57,768 nucleotides of DNA from Chloroflexaceae bacterium (GCA_012034075.1 JAAURD010000007.1:1-57768); one strand, 5' to 3'. Positions 24,117 through 33,504 are shown, numbered from the stretch's first letter. Numbers and translations are program-made. Notes: a model not told the origin generated them from the sequence alone.

Positions 24117-25727
24117 ATGACGTTACCAGATCTAACACTAGAAGGGCTGAAAGTCGAAGCCCGACAGAGGGTGTTGAAAACATACTCAGGCAATGATCTC
24201 GGCGATTTCCAAACCCCACCGTTGCTCGTCAATGCCATTCTGAAGGCATTGCCTGCCCAGGAACGAACGTATTCCAGGGTTCTCGAGCCGACGTGTGGCA
24301 CTGGGAATTTTGTCTTTGCTTTGCTCGATCAACCTGAACCTCCTGCGGAAATACATGCTATCGAGGTACAACATGGGTACGTGCAACAGGTGCTTGAGAA
24401 ATTGCCGAGATATACAGCAACAAGGGTGATAGTACAAGAAACAAATCTGTTCGATATAGACTTACAGAGCCAGTTAGCCTGGGAGACAACTGGCGCTCTG
24501 CTGGTTATTGGCAATCCTCCATGGGTTACCAATGCCCACCTTGGAAGACTGGGAAGCCAAAATCTCCCGCAAAAGGTAAATCTCAAGCGTTTAAAGGGCA
24601 TACATGCAAGAACTGGTGATGCGAACTTTGACATTGCCGAATCTATCTGGCTCAAACTCATAACAGAGCTCTCTGTTTATACTCCTACAATAGCCCTTTT
24701 GTGTAAGATTAGTGTCGCACGCAACGTTTTACAATATGCATATGACTTTGGACTGCCTATATCACAAGCATCTATCAGGAAATGTAATGCCAAACGGTGG
24801 TTTGGCGCATCCGTTGATGCCTGTCTCTTTTGTCTCAAAGTTGGTCAAGCAAACGTCCATTATAAAGCTGAACTGTATGCTGACATTGATGCAAACGAAC
24901 CGATATCATCTTTAGGCGTAGTCAATGGTCGCCTAACCGGAGATGTCCGCAGATATCATGCATGCGCCAATATTGATGGTGAATGTTCTCTTGATTGGCG
25001 ACAAGGGATAAAACACGATGCAGCTTCGGTCATGGAGCTTTCTTGTGATCCTGATGGGTATCTAACAAACAAAGCAGGGCAACGAGTACAGGTTGAGCCC
25101 GAGTATATCTATCCTTTGATGAAGGGAACAGATGTTTTTAAAGGATTAGCGCCACATCGATCAGTCATCGTCACGCAACGATCTCTGGGTGAAGACACTG
25201 CCAGACTCCAACAAGTAGCACCTAAACTATGGGCATATCTGGAGGCAAATTCAAATGTTCTGAATAACAGAAAATCATCTATTTACACCAACCGACCGAG
25301 ATTTTCTCTGTTTGGTGTAGGACCATATGCATTTGCTCCCTACAAAGTTGTTGTGTCTGGATTGCATAAAACACCCGTTTTCCGTCTTATCAGCGCCAAT
25401 AGTGATCAACGTCCTGTTATGCTAGATGATACCTGTTACTTTCTACCGCTTCAAGAAGTGACCATGGCAGCATTGCTTGTCTTTGTTCTCAATCATGAGC
25501 ACTGTATCAACTTTCTTACATCAACGATGTTTGCTGATGCCAAGCGCCCCATCACGAAAAAATTACTCCAAAGAATACAGCTTGATGCGCTCATTAACAC
25601 CATACCAACACAAACGTTAAGAGATGGAATAGAAACGATAGTACAACAGAGAGGCGAACCTGGCTATGCTCTGCGTATTGATGCAGGAGAAACCTTGATA
25701 ACACAGCTTCTCTGTGCTCAACGGTAA
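24117..25727 (+). CDS. N6-adenine DNA methyltransferase (orphan)
   Basis: A 536-aa methyltransferase of the gamma-type arrangement. Motif X QTP is at 32-34, the AdoMet-binding motif I LEPTCGTGNF at 56-65, and catalytic motif IV NPPW at 133-136. A long C-terminal target-recognition half follows (about 190-536). It should methylate adenine N6 in a specific DNA site. No restriction endonuclease is seen nearby, so it is either an orphan or partnered with one of the unknown neighbours. ATG 24117 is chosen; TTG 24090 is possible. Composition is visibly more AT-rich than the nnr gene that follows, which suggests horizontal acquisition. Confidence 0.85.
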   Translation: MTLPDLTLEGLKVEARQRVLKTYSGNDLGDFQTPPLLVNAILKALPAQERTYSRVLEPTCGTGNFVFALLDQPEPPAEIHAIEVQHGYVQQVLEKLPRYTATRVIVQETNLFDIDLQSQLAWETTGALLVIGNPPWVTNAHLGRLGSQNLPQKVNLKRLKGIHARTGDANFDIAESIWLKLITELSVYTPTIALLCKISVARNVLQYAYDFGLPISQASIRKCNAKRWFGASVDACLFCLKVGQANVHYKAELYADIDANEPISSLGVVNGRLTGDVRRYHACANIDGECSLDWRQGIKHDAASVMELSCDPDGYLTNKAGQRVQVEPEYIYPLMKGTDVFKGLAPHRSVIVTQRSLGEDTARLQQVAPKLWAYLEANSNVLNNRKSSIYTNRPRFSLFGVGPYAFAPYKVVVSGLHKTPVFRLISANSDQRPVMLDDTCYFLPLQEVTMAALLVFVLNHEHCINFLTSTMFADAKRPITKKLLQRIQLDALINTIPTQTLRDGIETIVQQRGEPGYALRIDAGETLITQLLCAQR

Positions 25728-25802
25728 TCGAGTATGGCTTGCGAACGTGAGTTACAACTGGCATTGCTGAGAACGCCCTGTACCACGCCGCTAGCGCGAC
25801 TG

Positions 25803-25831
25803 TTACCGGCAGGCGCTGACAATGCTATAAT
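25803..25831 (+). promoter_or_regulatory. promoter of nnr and downstream genes
   Basis: TTACCG (25803-25808), 17-bp spacer, TATAAT (25826-25831), with TG one base before the -10 (TGCTATAAT). Transcription would start near 25838, about 42 bases before ATG 25880. Confidence 0.65.
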
Positions 25832-25879
25832 AGAGAAATAGTGATACGATAATGGTACGCAGCCCGAACGGAGAGCACA

Positions 25880-27552
25880 ATGTATCTTGTTACAACCGAA
25901 CAGATGCGCCAGCTGGAACAGGCCACAGTTGACGCGGGCGCCTCATGGGCCGACTTGATGGAGCAGGCTGGCTGGGGCGTCGCCCAAGAGGCCCTGCGCA
26001 GCATTGGCGATGCACGCGACCAGCGAGCCCTGATCCTGGTCGGGCCGGGCAACAATGGCGGTGATGGCCTGGTAGCGGCGCGGCATCTGCACGATGCAGG
26101 CATGCAGGTCAGCCTCTATATCTGGCAACGCGACGCCTCCAGCGCCGACTCAAATTGGCAGCGCTGCCGCGACCGCAACATCGCCGAATGCATGGTGAGC
26201 GATGATAGCGACGGCCAGCAGCTGCGCAAATGGCTGGAAGAGTCGCGCCTGGTGGTAGATGCGCTGCTGGGCATGGGCATCAGCCGCGACGTGAGCGGGC
26301 AACTGGCTGAAATCATCGCCACCGTCAAGCATGCCCACGAACGACGACCATCCATGACGCTCGTGGCGGTGGATATTCCCAGCGGCATTCATTCCGACAA
26401 TGGGCAGGTGATGGGGTTTGCCCTGCCGGCCACGCTCACCGTGGCGACTGGACTGATGAAACGCGGCTGGTGCTTTACCCTGGCTGTGATTATGCCGGCA
26501 CAATCAAAGTAGTCGATATTGGCATCCCCACGAGCCAGCTGGAGCAACTGACCAGCCGCGTGATAGAACGTGACGACGTGGCGCGTCTGGCGCCACAGCG
26601 ACAGCCTGACTCGCACAAGGGCACCTATGGCAAAACGATGATCGTCGCCGGGTCGCTCTACTACCCCGGTGCCGCGGTGCTTGCCACCAGTGCCGCCGGG
26701 CGCGTGGGCGCTGGTCTGGTCACCCTCGCCACCGCTCGCAGTGTGCTGGCGTTAACCGCCAACCGCGGGCCAGAGACAACCCTGTTGCCCCTGCCAGAAG
26801 CCCAGCTTGGCACGTTAGGCCGCGTCTCGGCCGAAGAGTTGCTGAAACAGATTGAGGACTATCATGCCCTGCTGATCGGTCCCGGCCTGGCGCAAGAAGA
26901 GCCAACCCTGGAGTTTCTGAAGCATCTGCTGGGCTTAGAAGCGAACCCGCGTAGCCCCCGCGTGGGCTTTCGGGTGAAATCGCTTGATTCTGCTGCGCCG
27001 GCCGAAAAAGAGCCCGGCCGTGATGTCAACCTGCCGCCCACCGTGATTGATGCCGATGGCCTGAACCTGCTCGCCAAAATTGAGCACTGGCCCGAATATC
27101 TGCCCCATCAGCGTTTTGTGTTAACGCCGCACCCCGGCGAAATGAAGCGCTTGCTTGATGTGGAAGCATTAGAAGCCGATATCCTGCAGGTCGCGGTTGA
27201 TGCGGCGGCCCGTTGGGGCCAGGTAGTCGTCCTCAAGGGCGCAACTACTATCATTGCCCACCCGGATGGGCGCAGCATGGTGCATGCCCTGGGCAACCCG
27301 GCCCTGGCTACCGCTGGAACCGGCGATGTCCTCTCTGGCGCGATTGCCGGTTTGCTGGCGCAGGGCCTCACGCTCTTTGATGCGGCCGTGCTCGGCGTCG
27401 GGTTGCATGGCGCAGCGGGCGCCATGGTCGCAGAGAGCTATGGCAGCGCCGGAGCACTTGCCAGCGATCTCCTGCCCTATCTGCCGCGTGCGCTCAAAGC
27501 ACTGAAACAACCGGAAGGGAACAAACCAGCTGGAAAAGCCGAAAACCGTTGA
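25880..27552 (+). CDS. nnr: bifunctional NAD(P)HX epimerase/dehydratase (frameshifted)
   Basis: The gene repairs hydrated NAD(P)H. The N-terminal epimerase domain (YjeF_N) shows VGPGNNGGDGLVAARHL and VDALLGMGISRDV. The C-terminal dehydratase domain shows SHKGTYGKTMIVAGS, VIDADGLN, LTPHPGEM, LKGATTII and GTGDVLSGAIAGLLAQG. The frame breaks after residues MKRG. At 26467-26468 one C appears lost, GGC(C)TGGTGCTTTAC, and restoring it joins the halves into a 557-aa protein that reads KRGLVLYPG as in homologues. A sequencing error is more likely than decay, since both halves are well conserved. ATG 25880 has a purine-rich GGAGAG upstream. Confidence 0.9.
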
Positions 27553-27602
27553 GAGCAGCCATGGTCTGAGAGCAGCAAGAGAGCCTGACAGGAGTGTTGT
27601 AT

Positions 27603-27983
27603 ATGCCAATCTATGAGTATATTTGCCACGATTGCCGCGCCCGCTTTCAAAAACTGGTGCGCGGATTTCAAGACCCCGAAGGACTGACCTGCCCACGGTG
27701 CCAGAGCATCACCGTGCGCCGTGCGATCTCACGCTTTGCAACAGTCAAGTCCGAAGAGGCGCGAATGGAATCACTGGCCGATCCAGCCAACTTCGCCGGG
27801 CTGGATGAGACCGATCCCCGCTCGATAGCGCAGTGGGCCAAACGCATGGGCAAAGAGTTGGGCGAAGAGGCCGGCGAAGACTGGGACACCATGGTTGAAC
27901 AGATGATCGAGGAAGAATTTCAAGACGAAGGCGATGGCAAACAGGGCGGTGCCGCAAGCGAGGAACCGATTGGCTGGGCCTGA
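27603..27983 (+). CDS. FmdB-family zinc-ribbon regulatory protein
   Basis: A 126-aa protein. The N-terminal FmdB zinc ribbon begins MPIYEYICHDCRARF and has two CxxC pairs (CHDC and CPRC). The C-terminal half is acidic and helical (KELGEEAGEDWDTMVEQMIE). FmdB-type proteins are putative regulators of unknown target. ATG 27603 with GGAG eight bases upstream is preferred over GTG 27594. It is the second gene of a string running from nnr to ftsY. Confidence 0.88.
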   Translation: MPIYEYICHDCRARFQKLVRGFQDPEGLTCPRCQSITVRRAISRFATVKSEEARMESLADPANFAGLDETDPRSIAQWAKRMGKELGEEAGEDWDTMVEQMIEEEFQDEGDGKQGGAASEEPIGWA

Positions 27984-28042
27984 ACCACGATTGATCACAT
28001 CCGTTGCATCGGGGAAGCACCCCGCCAGAAGAAGGAAGCACC

Positions 28043-29029
28043 ATGTCATTTTTTAAGCGTCTGTTTGGGCGGCATAAAGATGAACCACAGACCGAAGAAG
28101 AGGCGCAGCAGGAAGAAGCGAAGGTTGAACAGAGTCTAGAAAAGTCACGTTCTGGCATTTTCGGCCGCATCGCTGAACTCTTTTCGACCAGTGAGCCAAT
28201 TACCGATGAGCTGTGGGATGAACTGGAAGAATTGTTGATACAGGGTGATGTTGGTGTGGAAACGACCATGTATCTGGTGGATCGGACCAAAGACCGTGTG
28301 AATCGCAATGGGGTGAAGCGAGCCAGTGAAGCCCGCGAGATGCTGCAGGCTGAAATGGTCAGTATCTTTCAAGAATATGCCGACCAGGAGGAGAGCCGCA
28401 GCGATAGCTATCCCCATATTATTATGGTAGTCGGGGTGAACGGTTCGGGCAAAACCACGCTCATCGCCAAACTGGCCCATCGCTACCAATCGCGCTTTGG
28501 CAAGCGGGTGCTGCTGGCAGCCGGTGATACCTTTCGCGCTGCCGCCAGCGAGCAACTGGAAATCTGGGCGCAGCGCACCGGTGTGCGGGTGATTAGCCGG
28601 GGACAGGGCGCCGATGCTGGTGCAGTGGTGTATGATGCGGTCGAAGAGGCGGTAAACGGCGATTATGATATTCTCATTATTGATACAGCCGGCCGCTTAC
28701 ATGCCAAGTTTAACCTGATGAAAGAGCTGGAAAAGCTGCGCAATGTGGTACGGCGCAAAGTGACCAATGCGCCCCACGAGGTCTTGCTAGTAATTGATGC
28801 AACCACCGGCCAGAATGGCGTGTTGCAAGCCAAGGCCTTTTTGCAATCGGTTGATGTGACCGATGTTGTTGTCACCAAGCTCGATGGCACCGCCAAAGGC
28901 GGCATTGCGCTGGCTATCTCGCAAGATATTCAGCGACCCATTCGGTATATCGGCACCGGTGAAACCATGGATGATCTGGCCATGTTTGATGCGGAGAGCT
29001 TTGTCGAAGCCCTGTTTGCAAGGGAATAA
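28043..29029 (+). CDS. ftsY: signal recognition particle receptor FtsY
   Basis: A 328-aa SRP GTPase that docks ribosome-SRP complexes at the membrane. It has a short acidic A region ([15 protein letters not shown]), the N domain, and the G domain with [16 protein letters not shown] (G1), [14 protein letters not shown] (G2), IIDTAGRL (G3), [12 protein letters not shown] (G4) and the end [25 protein letters not shown] 28043 has AAGGA about eight bases upstream. Length and all motifs are normal. Confidence 0.97.
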   Translation: MSFFKRLFGRHKDEPQTEEEAQQEEAKVEQSLEKSRSGIFGRIAELFSTSEPITDELWDELEELLIQGDVGVETTMYLVDRTKDRVNRNGVKRASEAREMLQAEMVSIFQEYADQEESRSDSYPHIIMVVGVNGSGKTTLIAKLAHRYQSRFGKRVLLAAGDTFRAAASEQLEIWAQRTGVRVISRGQGADAGAVVYDAVEEAVNGDYDILIIDTAGRLHAKFNLMKELEKLRNVVRRKVTNAPHEVLLVIDATTGQNGVLQAKAFLQSVDVTDVVVTKLDGTAKGGIALAISQDIQRPIRYIGTGETMDDLAMFDAESFVEALFARE

Positions 29030-29038
29030 GGAAACGTT

Positions 29039-29239
29039 ATGGAAACTGTTGTTTGCCCAGTGTGTAAGCAGAAGCTCGGTGTGCAAGCCTATATTGGTGT
29101 GGATAGCCGTGTGGTGTGTGCCAACCCAAAGTGCAATACCACCCTACGCATTACCAGTCGCAAACCGCTCAAGGCCGAAGTTGTACCAGTGGCACAGCTG
29201 ATCAATGATCCCGATAGCAGCCCGGAATCGTATGGCTAG
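29039..29239 (+). CDS. LysW-like small zinc-ribbon protein
   Basis: A 66-aa protein with two cysteine pairs (CPVC and CANPKC) and a segment TTLRITSRKPLKAEVVP that resembles the LysW/ArgW amino-group carrier proteins. The carrier tail EDWGE is not present; the protein ends PESYG. Lysine-carrier function is therefore doubtful and a general zinc-ribbon role is as likely. It begins nine bases after the ftsY stop with AAGGAAAC upstream, so it is translated from the ftsY transcript. Confidence 0.7.
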   Translation: METVVCPVCKQKLGVQAYIGVDSRVVCANPKCNTTLRITSRKPLKAEVVPVAQLINDPDSSPESYG

Positions 29240-29248
29240 CGGGTCGGC

Positions 29249-29276
29249 TTGACACAGGCGGTATCATAGATACAAG
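29249..29276 (+). promoter_or_regulatory. possible promoter of the hypD operon
   Basis: TTGACA (29249-29254), 16-bp spacer, TACAAG (29271-29276). The -35 is perfect but the -10 is poor (4 of 6). Confidence 0.35.
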
Positions 29277-29280
29277 ACAG

Positions 29281-29306
29281 TATCGGGGGTGGGACGTTCC
29301 CCGATA
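29281..29306 (+). promoter_or_regulatory. hairpin in the hypD leader
   Basis: TATCGGGG and CCCCGATA form a perfect 8-bp stem around a 10-base loop. No T run follows, so it is more likely a leader structure or weak terminator of the upstream transcript than a strong intrinsic terminator. Confidence 0.45.
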
Positions 29307-29362
29307 GGTGTATTGTTGCCATCAGGCGGGCAACGAGAGAAGCAAGAGAGGAGCCAGAAACG

Positions 29363-30544
29363 ATGAAATTTGTTGATGAGTACCGTAATGAGCAAGAAGC
29401 GCAGCAATTTCTCCAGGCCATTCATCAGCTGGTACGTCACCCGTGGACGTTGATGGAGGTGTGTGGCGGTCAGACGCATACGTTGATTAAGTTTGGCATT
29501 GATCAGATGCTGCCGGAGTCGGTCAGGCTCATCCATGGGCCGGGTTGTCCGGTCTGTGTGACACCCCTGGTATTGATCGACAAGGCGATTGCGATTGCAC
29601 GTCAACCCAACGTCATCTTTACCTCGTTTGGCGATATGCTGCGGGTGCCTGGCTCGAAAACCGATTTGCTGCAGGTGAAGGCAGAGGGAGCCGATGTGCG
29701 CATGGTCTACTCGCCGCTGGATGCGGTGAAGCTGGCGCAGAAACACCCGGAGCGGCAGATTGTCTTTTTTGCGGTGGGCTTTGAGACGACGGCGCCGGGC
29801 AATGCCATGGCGGTCTGGCAGGCACAGCAGCTCGGTTTGCCCAATTTCTCAATCCTCTGCTCGCATGTGCTGGTGCCCCCCGCGATGGAGGCCATACTCA
29901 GTTCGCCGCAGAACCTGGTGCAGGGCTTTCTCGCTGCTGGCCATGTCAACACGGTAATGGGCTACTGGGAGTATGAGCCGATTGCGGCCCGCTACCAGGT
30001 GCCGATTGTGGTGACCGGTTTTGAGCCGCTTGATCTGCTGCAAGGCATCTATATGACACTGCGTGCGCTGGAGGAGGGCCGCCATGGGGTTGAAAACCAG
30101 TATAGCCGTTCGGTGAGCCGTGATGGCAATACCCATGCGCAGCGTCTGATCCAGCAGGTGTTTACCCCGTGTGACCGGGCATGGCGCGGTATTGGCGTTA
30201 TTCCCCAGAGCGGTTATCGTCTGTCGGAGATGTATACGATGTTTGATGCCGAACAGCGCTTTGCAGTAGGCGATATTGTCACGCAGGAGTCGCCCGATTG
30301 CATTGCCGGCCAGATTATGCAGGGGCTGAAAAAGCCCCATGATTGCCAGGCCTTTGGGGGGCGCTGCACGCCAGAGCATCCCCTGGGTGCGCCCATGGTC
30401 TCCTCGGAAGGGGCATGTGCAGCCTACTATCAGTATGGTCGGGGCAAAAAGCAGGCCCTCACCCCCGGCCCCTCTCCCACAAGGGGAGAGGGGAGTCTCG
30501 CTACGCAGGCCGTGCCGCTAGAGCCATCAGCAACAGGGTCATAA
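29363..30544 (+). CDS. hypD: hydrogenase maturation factor HypD
   Basis: A 393-aa iron-sulfur scaffold that assembles the Fe(CN)2CO group of [NiFe]-hydrogenase with HypC and HypE. It has [33 protein letters not shown] and the C-terminal cluster ligands in [17 protein letters not shown] and [10 protein letters not shown]. The family normally ends near the YQYGR at about residue 363. Here palindromic repeat copy D (30456-30495) lies in frame and adds about 30 extra residues ([12 protein letters not shown] and following). ATG 29363 has GAGGAG upstream. hypA, B, C and F and hydrogenase genes are not in the window. Confidence 0.95.
   Translation: MKFVDEYRNEQEAQQFLQAIHQLVRHPWTLMEVCGGQTHTLIKFGIDQMLPESVRLIHGPGCPVCVTPLVLIDKAIAIARQPNVIFTSFGDMLRVPGSKTDLLQVKAEGADVRMVYSPLDAVKLAQKHPERQIVFFAVGFETTAPGNAMAVWQAQQLGLPNFSILCSHVLVPPAMEAILSSPQNLVQGFLAAGHVNTVMGYWEYEPIAARYQVPIVVTGFEPLDLLQGIYMTLRALEEGRHGVENQYSRSVSRDGNTHAQRLIQQVFTPCDRAWRGIGVIPQSGYRLSEMYTMFDAEQRFAVGDIVTQESPDCIAGQIMQGLKKPHDCQAFGGRCTPEHPLGAPMVSSEGACAAYYQYGRGKKQALTPGPSPTRGEGSLATQAVPLEPSATGS
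30456..30495 (+). repeat. dispersed palindromic repeat, copy D, inside hypD
   Basis: A full copy of the CCCTCACCCCCGG/CCCCTCTCCC-ACAAG-GGGAGAGGGG element. It is translated as the C-terminal extension of HypD, just after the conserved end of the family. Confidence 0.85.
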
Positions 30545-30567
30545 CAGCACTCAGAAAGGAAGGAACC

Positions 30568-31131
30568 ATGATGCAAGAAGATATGGAAGCCGTGTATGTT
30601 GAACTGGTCCAAAGCAGTTGGAAAAAGTACGAAGAATACATCCATAACAAACGCATGGATGATCTGCTCATCGGTGGGGTTATTCCGGTGATGGTAGGTG
30701 ATGGCTATGCGCTCATCGACCTGTCATCCGATGGGATTAACCACTATTTGCGCTTTGAACAGCTGGACAGCCGCGAGCGCATTATCTTTCGGCTGACCAA
30801 CTTGAGCGAAGAACTGGTGACGGCCAAAGTGTTGGGACGCCATGCCCAGGTGGTGATTGGCTATGGTGAGCATACACAGAAGACCCAGACGCTGTTTGAG
30901 ACATTCAAGTCGGAGATGAAGAGTGCTTTTTTAGATACGAATGAGCCGGGCGTTGTCACCGTCGATGCCGATGTGACGGCTGGCTATATCTATGTGCAGG
31001 TATCGCTGATCTTCGATCTGGATAGCTATTTTCGCGAGGGGTACGATATTGACTACCTGTTGTTGCGCAAGCATATTATGGCAACCGTGCAGTCACTGCA
31101 AAAGTATCTGCGTGGACGTTTAAACGCATAA
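30568..31131 (+). CDS. unknown protein X between hypD and hypE
   Basis: A 187-aa soluble protein that I do not recognise. The first two thirds look beta-rich (LLIGGVIPVMVGDGYALIDL, HAQVVIGYGEHTQ), then FETFKSEMKSAF, a beta segment, SLIFDLDSYFREGYDIDYLL and a terminal helix VQSLQKYLRGRL. It shares a faint pattern with the next gene's product (FKSEMKSAF / YKTDLKNMF; DLDSYF / DVDDYI; closing helix), so the two may be distant paralogues. ATG 30568 or 30571 follows AGGAAGGAACC. It lies 23 bp after hypD and 12 bp before the next gene, so it is clearly in the hyp operon. Confidence 0.8.
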   Translation: MMQEDMEAVYVELVQSSWKKYEEYIHNKRMDDLLIGGVIPVMVGDGYALIDLSSDGINHYLRFEQLDSRERIIFRLTNLSEELVTAKVLGRHAQVVIGYGEHTQKTQTLFETFKSEMKSAFLDTNEPGVVTVDADVTAGYIYVQVSLIFDLDSYFREGYDIDYLLLRKHIMATVQSLQKYLRGRLNA

Positions 31132-31143
31132 GGAGCGAGCACA

Positions 31144-31677
31144 ATGCTTTCATTTTTATCACAATTTCAGCATAAGCAAGAGATGCGCGAGAGCAAAGAC
31201 GAGATTTTGATTGGCGAAATCGTCTTTGCTATGACCCGTATCAACTACGTGGCGATCACGTTTCATGCCCATGATGATCGTCAGGCAGTGACGTTTAAGC
31301 CCAAAGATGATCCTATGCTGCATAGCCTCACGATCATTCTGGACCGCAAGACCGGCGATAGTGCCATCGGTCAGGCGCTGATGGGCAGCAAGGCAACGCT
31401 GACCTTTCAGGCCGAAGTGAAGAACTATATGGCCGACCCGGATGATCTGCTGCATATGTACAAAACCGATCTGAAGAATATGTTCAAGCTCACTATCGCT
31501 GGTCAGATCAAGCTCAACCATCAGCTCAATTCGGTGCTGGCGACCAAAAAGCTGATCATTGATGTTGATGATTATATTCTCAAGGGCGAAACCAGCAGCA
31601 AAAAGCTCCAGGAGACTATCCAGGCCATGATCGGTGAGCTACGCGAACAACTCGTTCCGTATAAAAAGGCCAATTAA
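31144..31677 (+). CDS. unknown protein Y between hypD and hypE
   Basis: A 177-aa soluble protein of no family known to me. It has EILIGEIVFAMTRINYVAITF, split as EILIGEIVFAM and TRINYVAITF, then a beta-rich centre (SLTIILDRKTGDSAI), YKTDLKNMFKLTIAGQIKL, IIDVDDYIL and a long C-terminal helix (LQETIQAMIGELREQL). The layout is like that of the preceding gene. ATG 31144 has AAGGAG at good spacing. It ends 21 bp before hypE. The position suggests a role beside hydrogenase maturation, or a gene pair inserted into a hyp operon; neither is shown. Confidence 0.8.
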   Translation: MLSFLSQFQHKQEMRESKDEILIGEIVFAMTRINYVAITFHAHDDRQAVTFKPKDDPMLHSLTIILDRKTGDSAIGQALMGSKATLTFQAEVKNYMADPDDLLHMYKTDLKNMFKLTIAGQIKLNHQLNSVLATKKLIIDVDDYILKGETSSKKLQETIQAMIGELREQLVPYKKAN

Positions 31678-31698
31678 GCCATTCAGGATACCAATGTT

Positions 31699-32747
31699 AT
31701 GGATGTACAGTCCCTCCAATGTCCGCTGCCCATAAGCGATTACCCGACGGTGCTGCTGGCCCATGGCGGTGGTGGGCGGCTATCGCATATGCTGGTAGAA
31801 CAAATGTTCATAAGTACCTTTGCCAACCCGACCCTGGATACCCTGCACGATGGCGCGATGTTCCAGGTTGAGGGCGGGCGCATGGCGATGACGACCGATT
31901 CTTTTGTGGTTCACCCGATCTTCTTTCCGGGTGGTGATATCGGGTCATTGGCGGTGCATGGAACGGTGAATGACCTGGCGATGTGTGGGGCGCAACCGCT
32001 GGCGCTCACCGTGGGCTTTATTCTGGAAGAGGGTCTGCCCATGGCGGACCTCTGGCGGGTTGTGCAATCGATGCAGCAAGCAGCGGCAGCGGTGGGTGTG
32101 CCGATTGTCACAGGTGATACCAAAGTGGTAGACCGGGGCAAGGGCGATGGCATTTTTATCAATACCACGGGTCTGGGCACTATCCCCTATCATGTGCTGG
32201 TCAGCCCCGAGCGGGTGCGACCGGGCGACGTGATATTGATCAACGGGCCGATTGCGATGCATGGCATGGCGATTATGTCGGTGCGTGAGGGGTTGGAGTT
32301 TGAAACGACGCTGGTGAGCGATTCCGCGCCATTGCATCAGTTGGTCGCGGCGATGCTCAACGCGGGCGGCGACTATGTGCATGTGTTGCGTGACCCGACA
32401 CGTGGCGGGTCGCCAGTGTGCTCAATGAGATTGCGGACCAGGCCCAGGTGGGCATTTCACTGGATGAGGCAAGCATCCCGATCAGCGAAGAGGTGCGTGG
32501 TGCCTGTGAGATATTGGGTCTTGACCCGCTGTATGTAGCGAATGAGGGCAAATGCTTGGCAATCGTGGCACCACAGGTGGCGGATCAGGTGCTGGCAGCA
32601 ATGCAAGTACACCCATACGGTCGGCAAGCGGCGGTGATTGGTCGGGTGGTGAGTGAGCATCCGCGCCAGGTCTTTCTGCGTAGTCGGATTGGTGGTATGC
32701 GCGTGGTTGATATGATGAGCGGTGAGCAGTTACCACGTATCTGTTAG
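31699..32747 (+). CDS. hypE: hydrogenase maturation factor HypE (frameshifted)
   Basis: HypE dehydrates the carbamoyl group on its C-terminal cysteine to thiocyanate and gives CN to HypD. Seen are LLAHGGGGRLSHMLVEQMF, VVHPIFFPGGDIG, GTVNDLAMCGAQPL, VTGDTKVV, the DPTRGG motif, and the essential C-terminal PRIC. The frame breaks at 32407-32409, where one G of GGCGGG(G)TCGCC seems lost. Restoring it reads DPTRGGVASVLNEIADQAQV and gives a 349-aa protein of normal length. Sequencing error is likely. It is the last gene of hypD-X-Y-hypE. Confidence 0.92.
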
Positions 32748-32841
32748 ATTGGGTAGCACTGGATGGATGAAATTGCGGTATACAAGCGTTGATAGCATGA
32801 GGGTGATCAGCTTGTAACAAGGCAAGGCAAAGGAGAACGTA

Positions 32842-33504
32842 ATGGATATCGGTCGTGCATTTTCATTTGTCACGGAAGATGAAAAATGGATTATGAAGGT
32901 GCTGATTGGCGGGTTGGTGTCGTTAATTCCTATTCTTGGAACGCTGGCTGGGATGGGGTATATGTTCACGGTGGCCCGTAATGTTTACCAGGGGCAATCA
33001 CAGCCGTTGCCCAGTTGGGATGAATTTGGGCAGTTTTTGATGCGGGGGCTCTATGCGTTTGTCATTTCGCTCATCTACTCCATCCCGTTGATAATCTTGA
33101 TCTTTGTGCCGATGCTGATAATTCTGCCACTCGCTGGAGGATCGGGTTCTGAAGATGCAGCAGGTGCAATGGTGTTTCTGGCGTTGTGTCTGAATCTGTT
33201 TATTCTTGTGATTTCAGTGGTGTGGAGTGTGCTGATTTATGTAGCATTTGTGCGCTATGTACAGACTGACAGTCTGGGCGATGCGCTGAACTTTGGCAAA
33301 GTCTTTTCGATGCTACAGGCTTCGTTGGGAACGTGGGTGCTGCTGATTGTGGGCATTATTCTCGCGAGCCTGGCAAGTATGATCGGGTTGATTGGCTGTG
33401 GTATTGGCGTCATCTTTACGATCTTCTACGCCTATATCGTGATGGGTCATATGATGGGTCAGGTCGCCCGCAAGACCGATACGAGTATGGGCATGATGCT
33501 TTAG
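32842..33504 (+). CDS. DUF4013-family membrane protein
   Basis: A 220-aa membrane protein of the DUF4013 family. It begins MDIGRAFSFVTEDEKWIMKVLIGG, shown here as MDIGRAFSFVTEDEKW and IMKVLIGG. It has about five hydrophobic segments, the family-typical YQGQSQPLPSWDEFGQFLMR near residues 50-70, and a final IGCGIGVIFTIFYAYIVMGH. The function of the family is unknown. ATG 32842 has AAGGAG eight bases upstream. It stands 94 bp after hypE and ends before a strong terminator, so it may be the last gene of the transcript. Confidence 0.85.
   Translation: MDIGRAFSFVTEDEKWIMKVLIGGLVSLIPILGTLAGMGYMFTVARNVYQGQSQPLPSWDEFGQFLMRGLYAFVISLIYSIPLIILIFVPMLIILPLAGGSGSEDAAGAMVFLALCLNLFILVISVVWSVLIYVAFVRYVQTDSLGDALNFGKVFSMLQASLGTWVLLIVGIILASLASMIGLIGCGIGVIFTIFYAYIVMGHMMGQVARKTDTSMGMML

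Noticed and set aside
23782-25727. A complete restriction-modification system
   Set aside because: Only the methyltransferase has recognisable motifs. Neither the 86-aa ORF nor the 276-aa protein shows a PD-(D/E)xK, HNH or helicase motif that I can see.
26470-27552. A separate dehydratase gene starting at GTG 26470
   Set aside because: The frame continues the upstream epimerase domain at the exact point expected in the bifunctional enzyme; there is no ribosome-binding site, so this is the second half of one frameshifted gene.
30343-30567. N-terminal extension of protein X back to 30343
   Set aside because: The extension overlaps the hypD end and repeat copy D in another frame; ATG 30568 has a strong ribosome-binding site.
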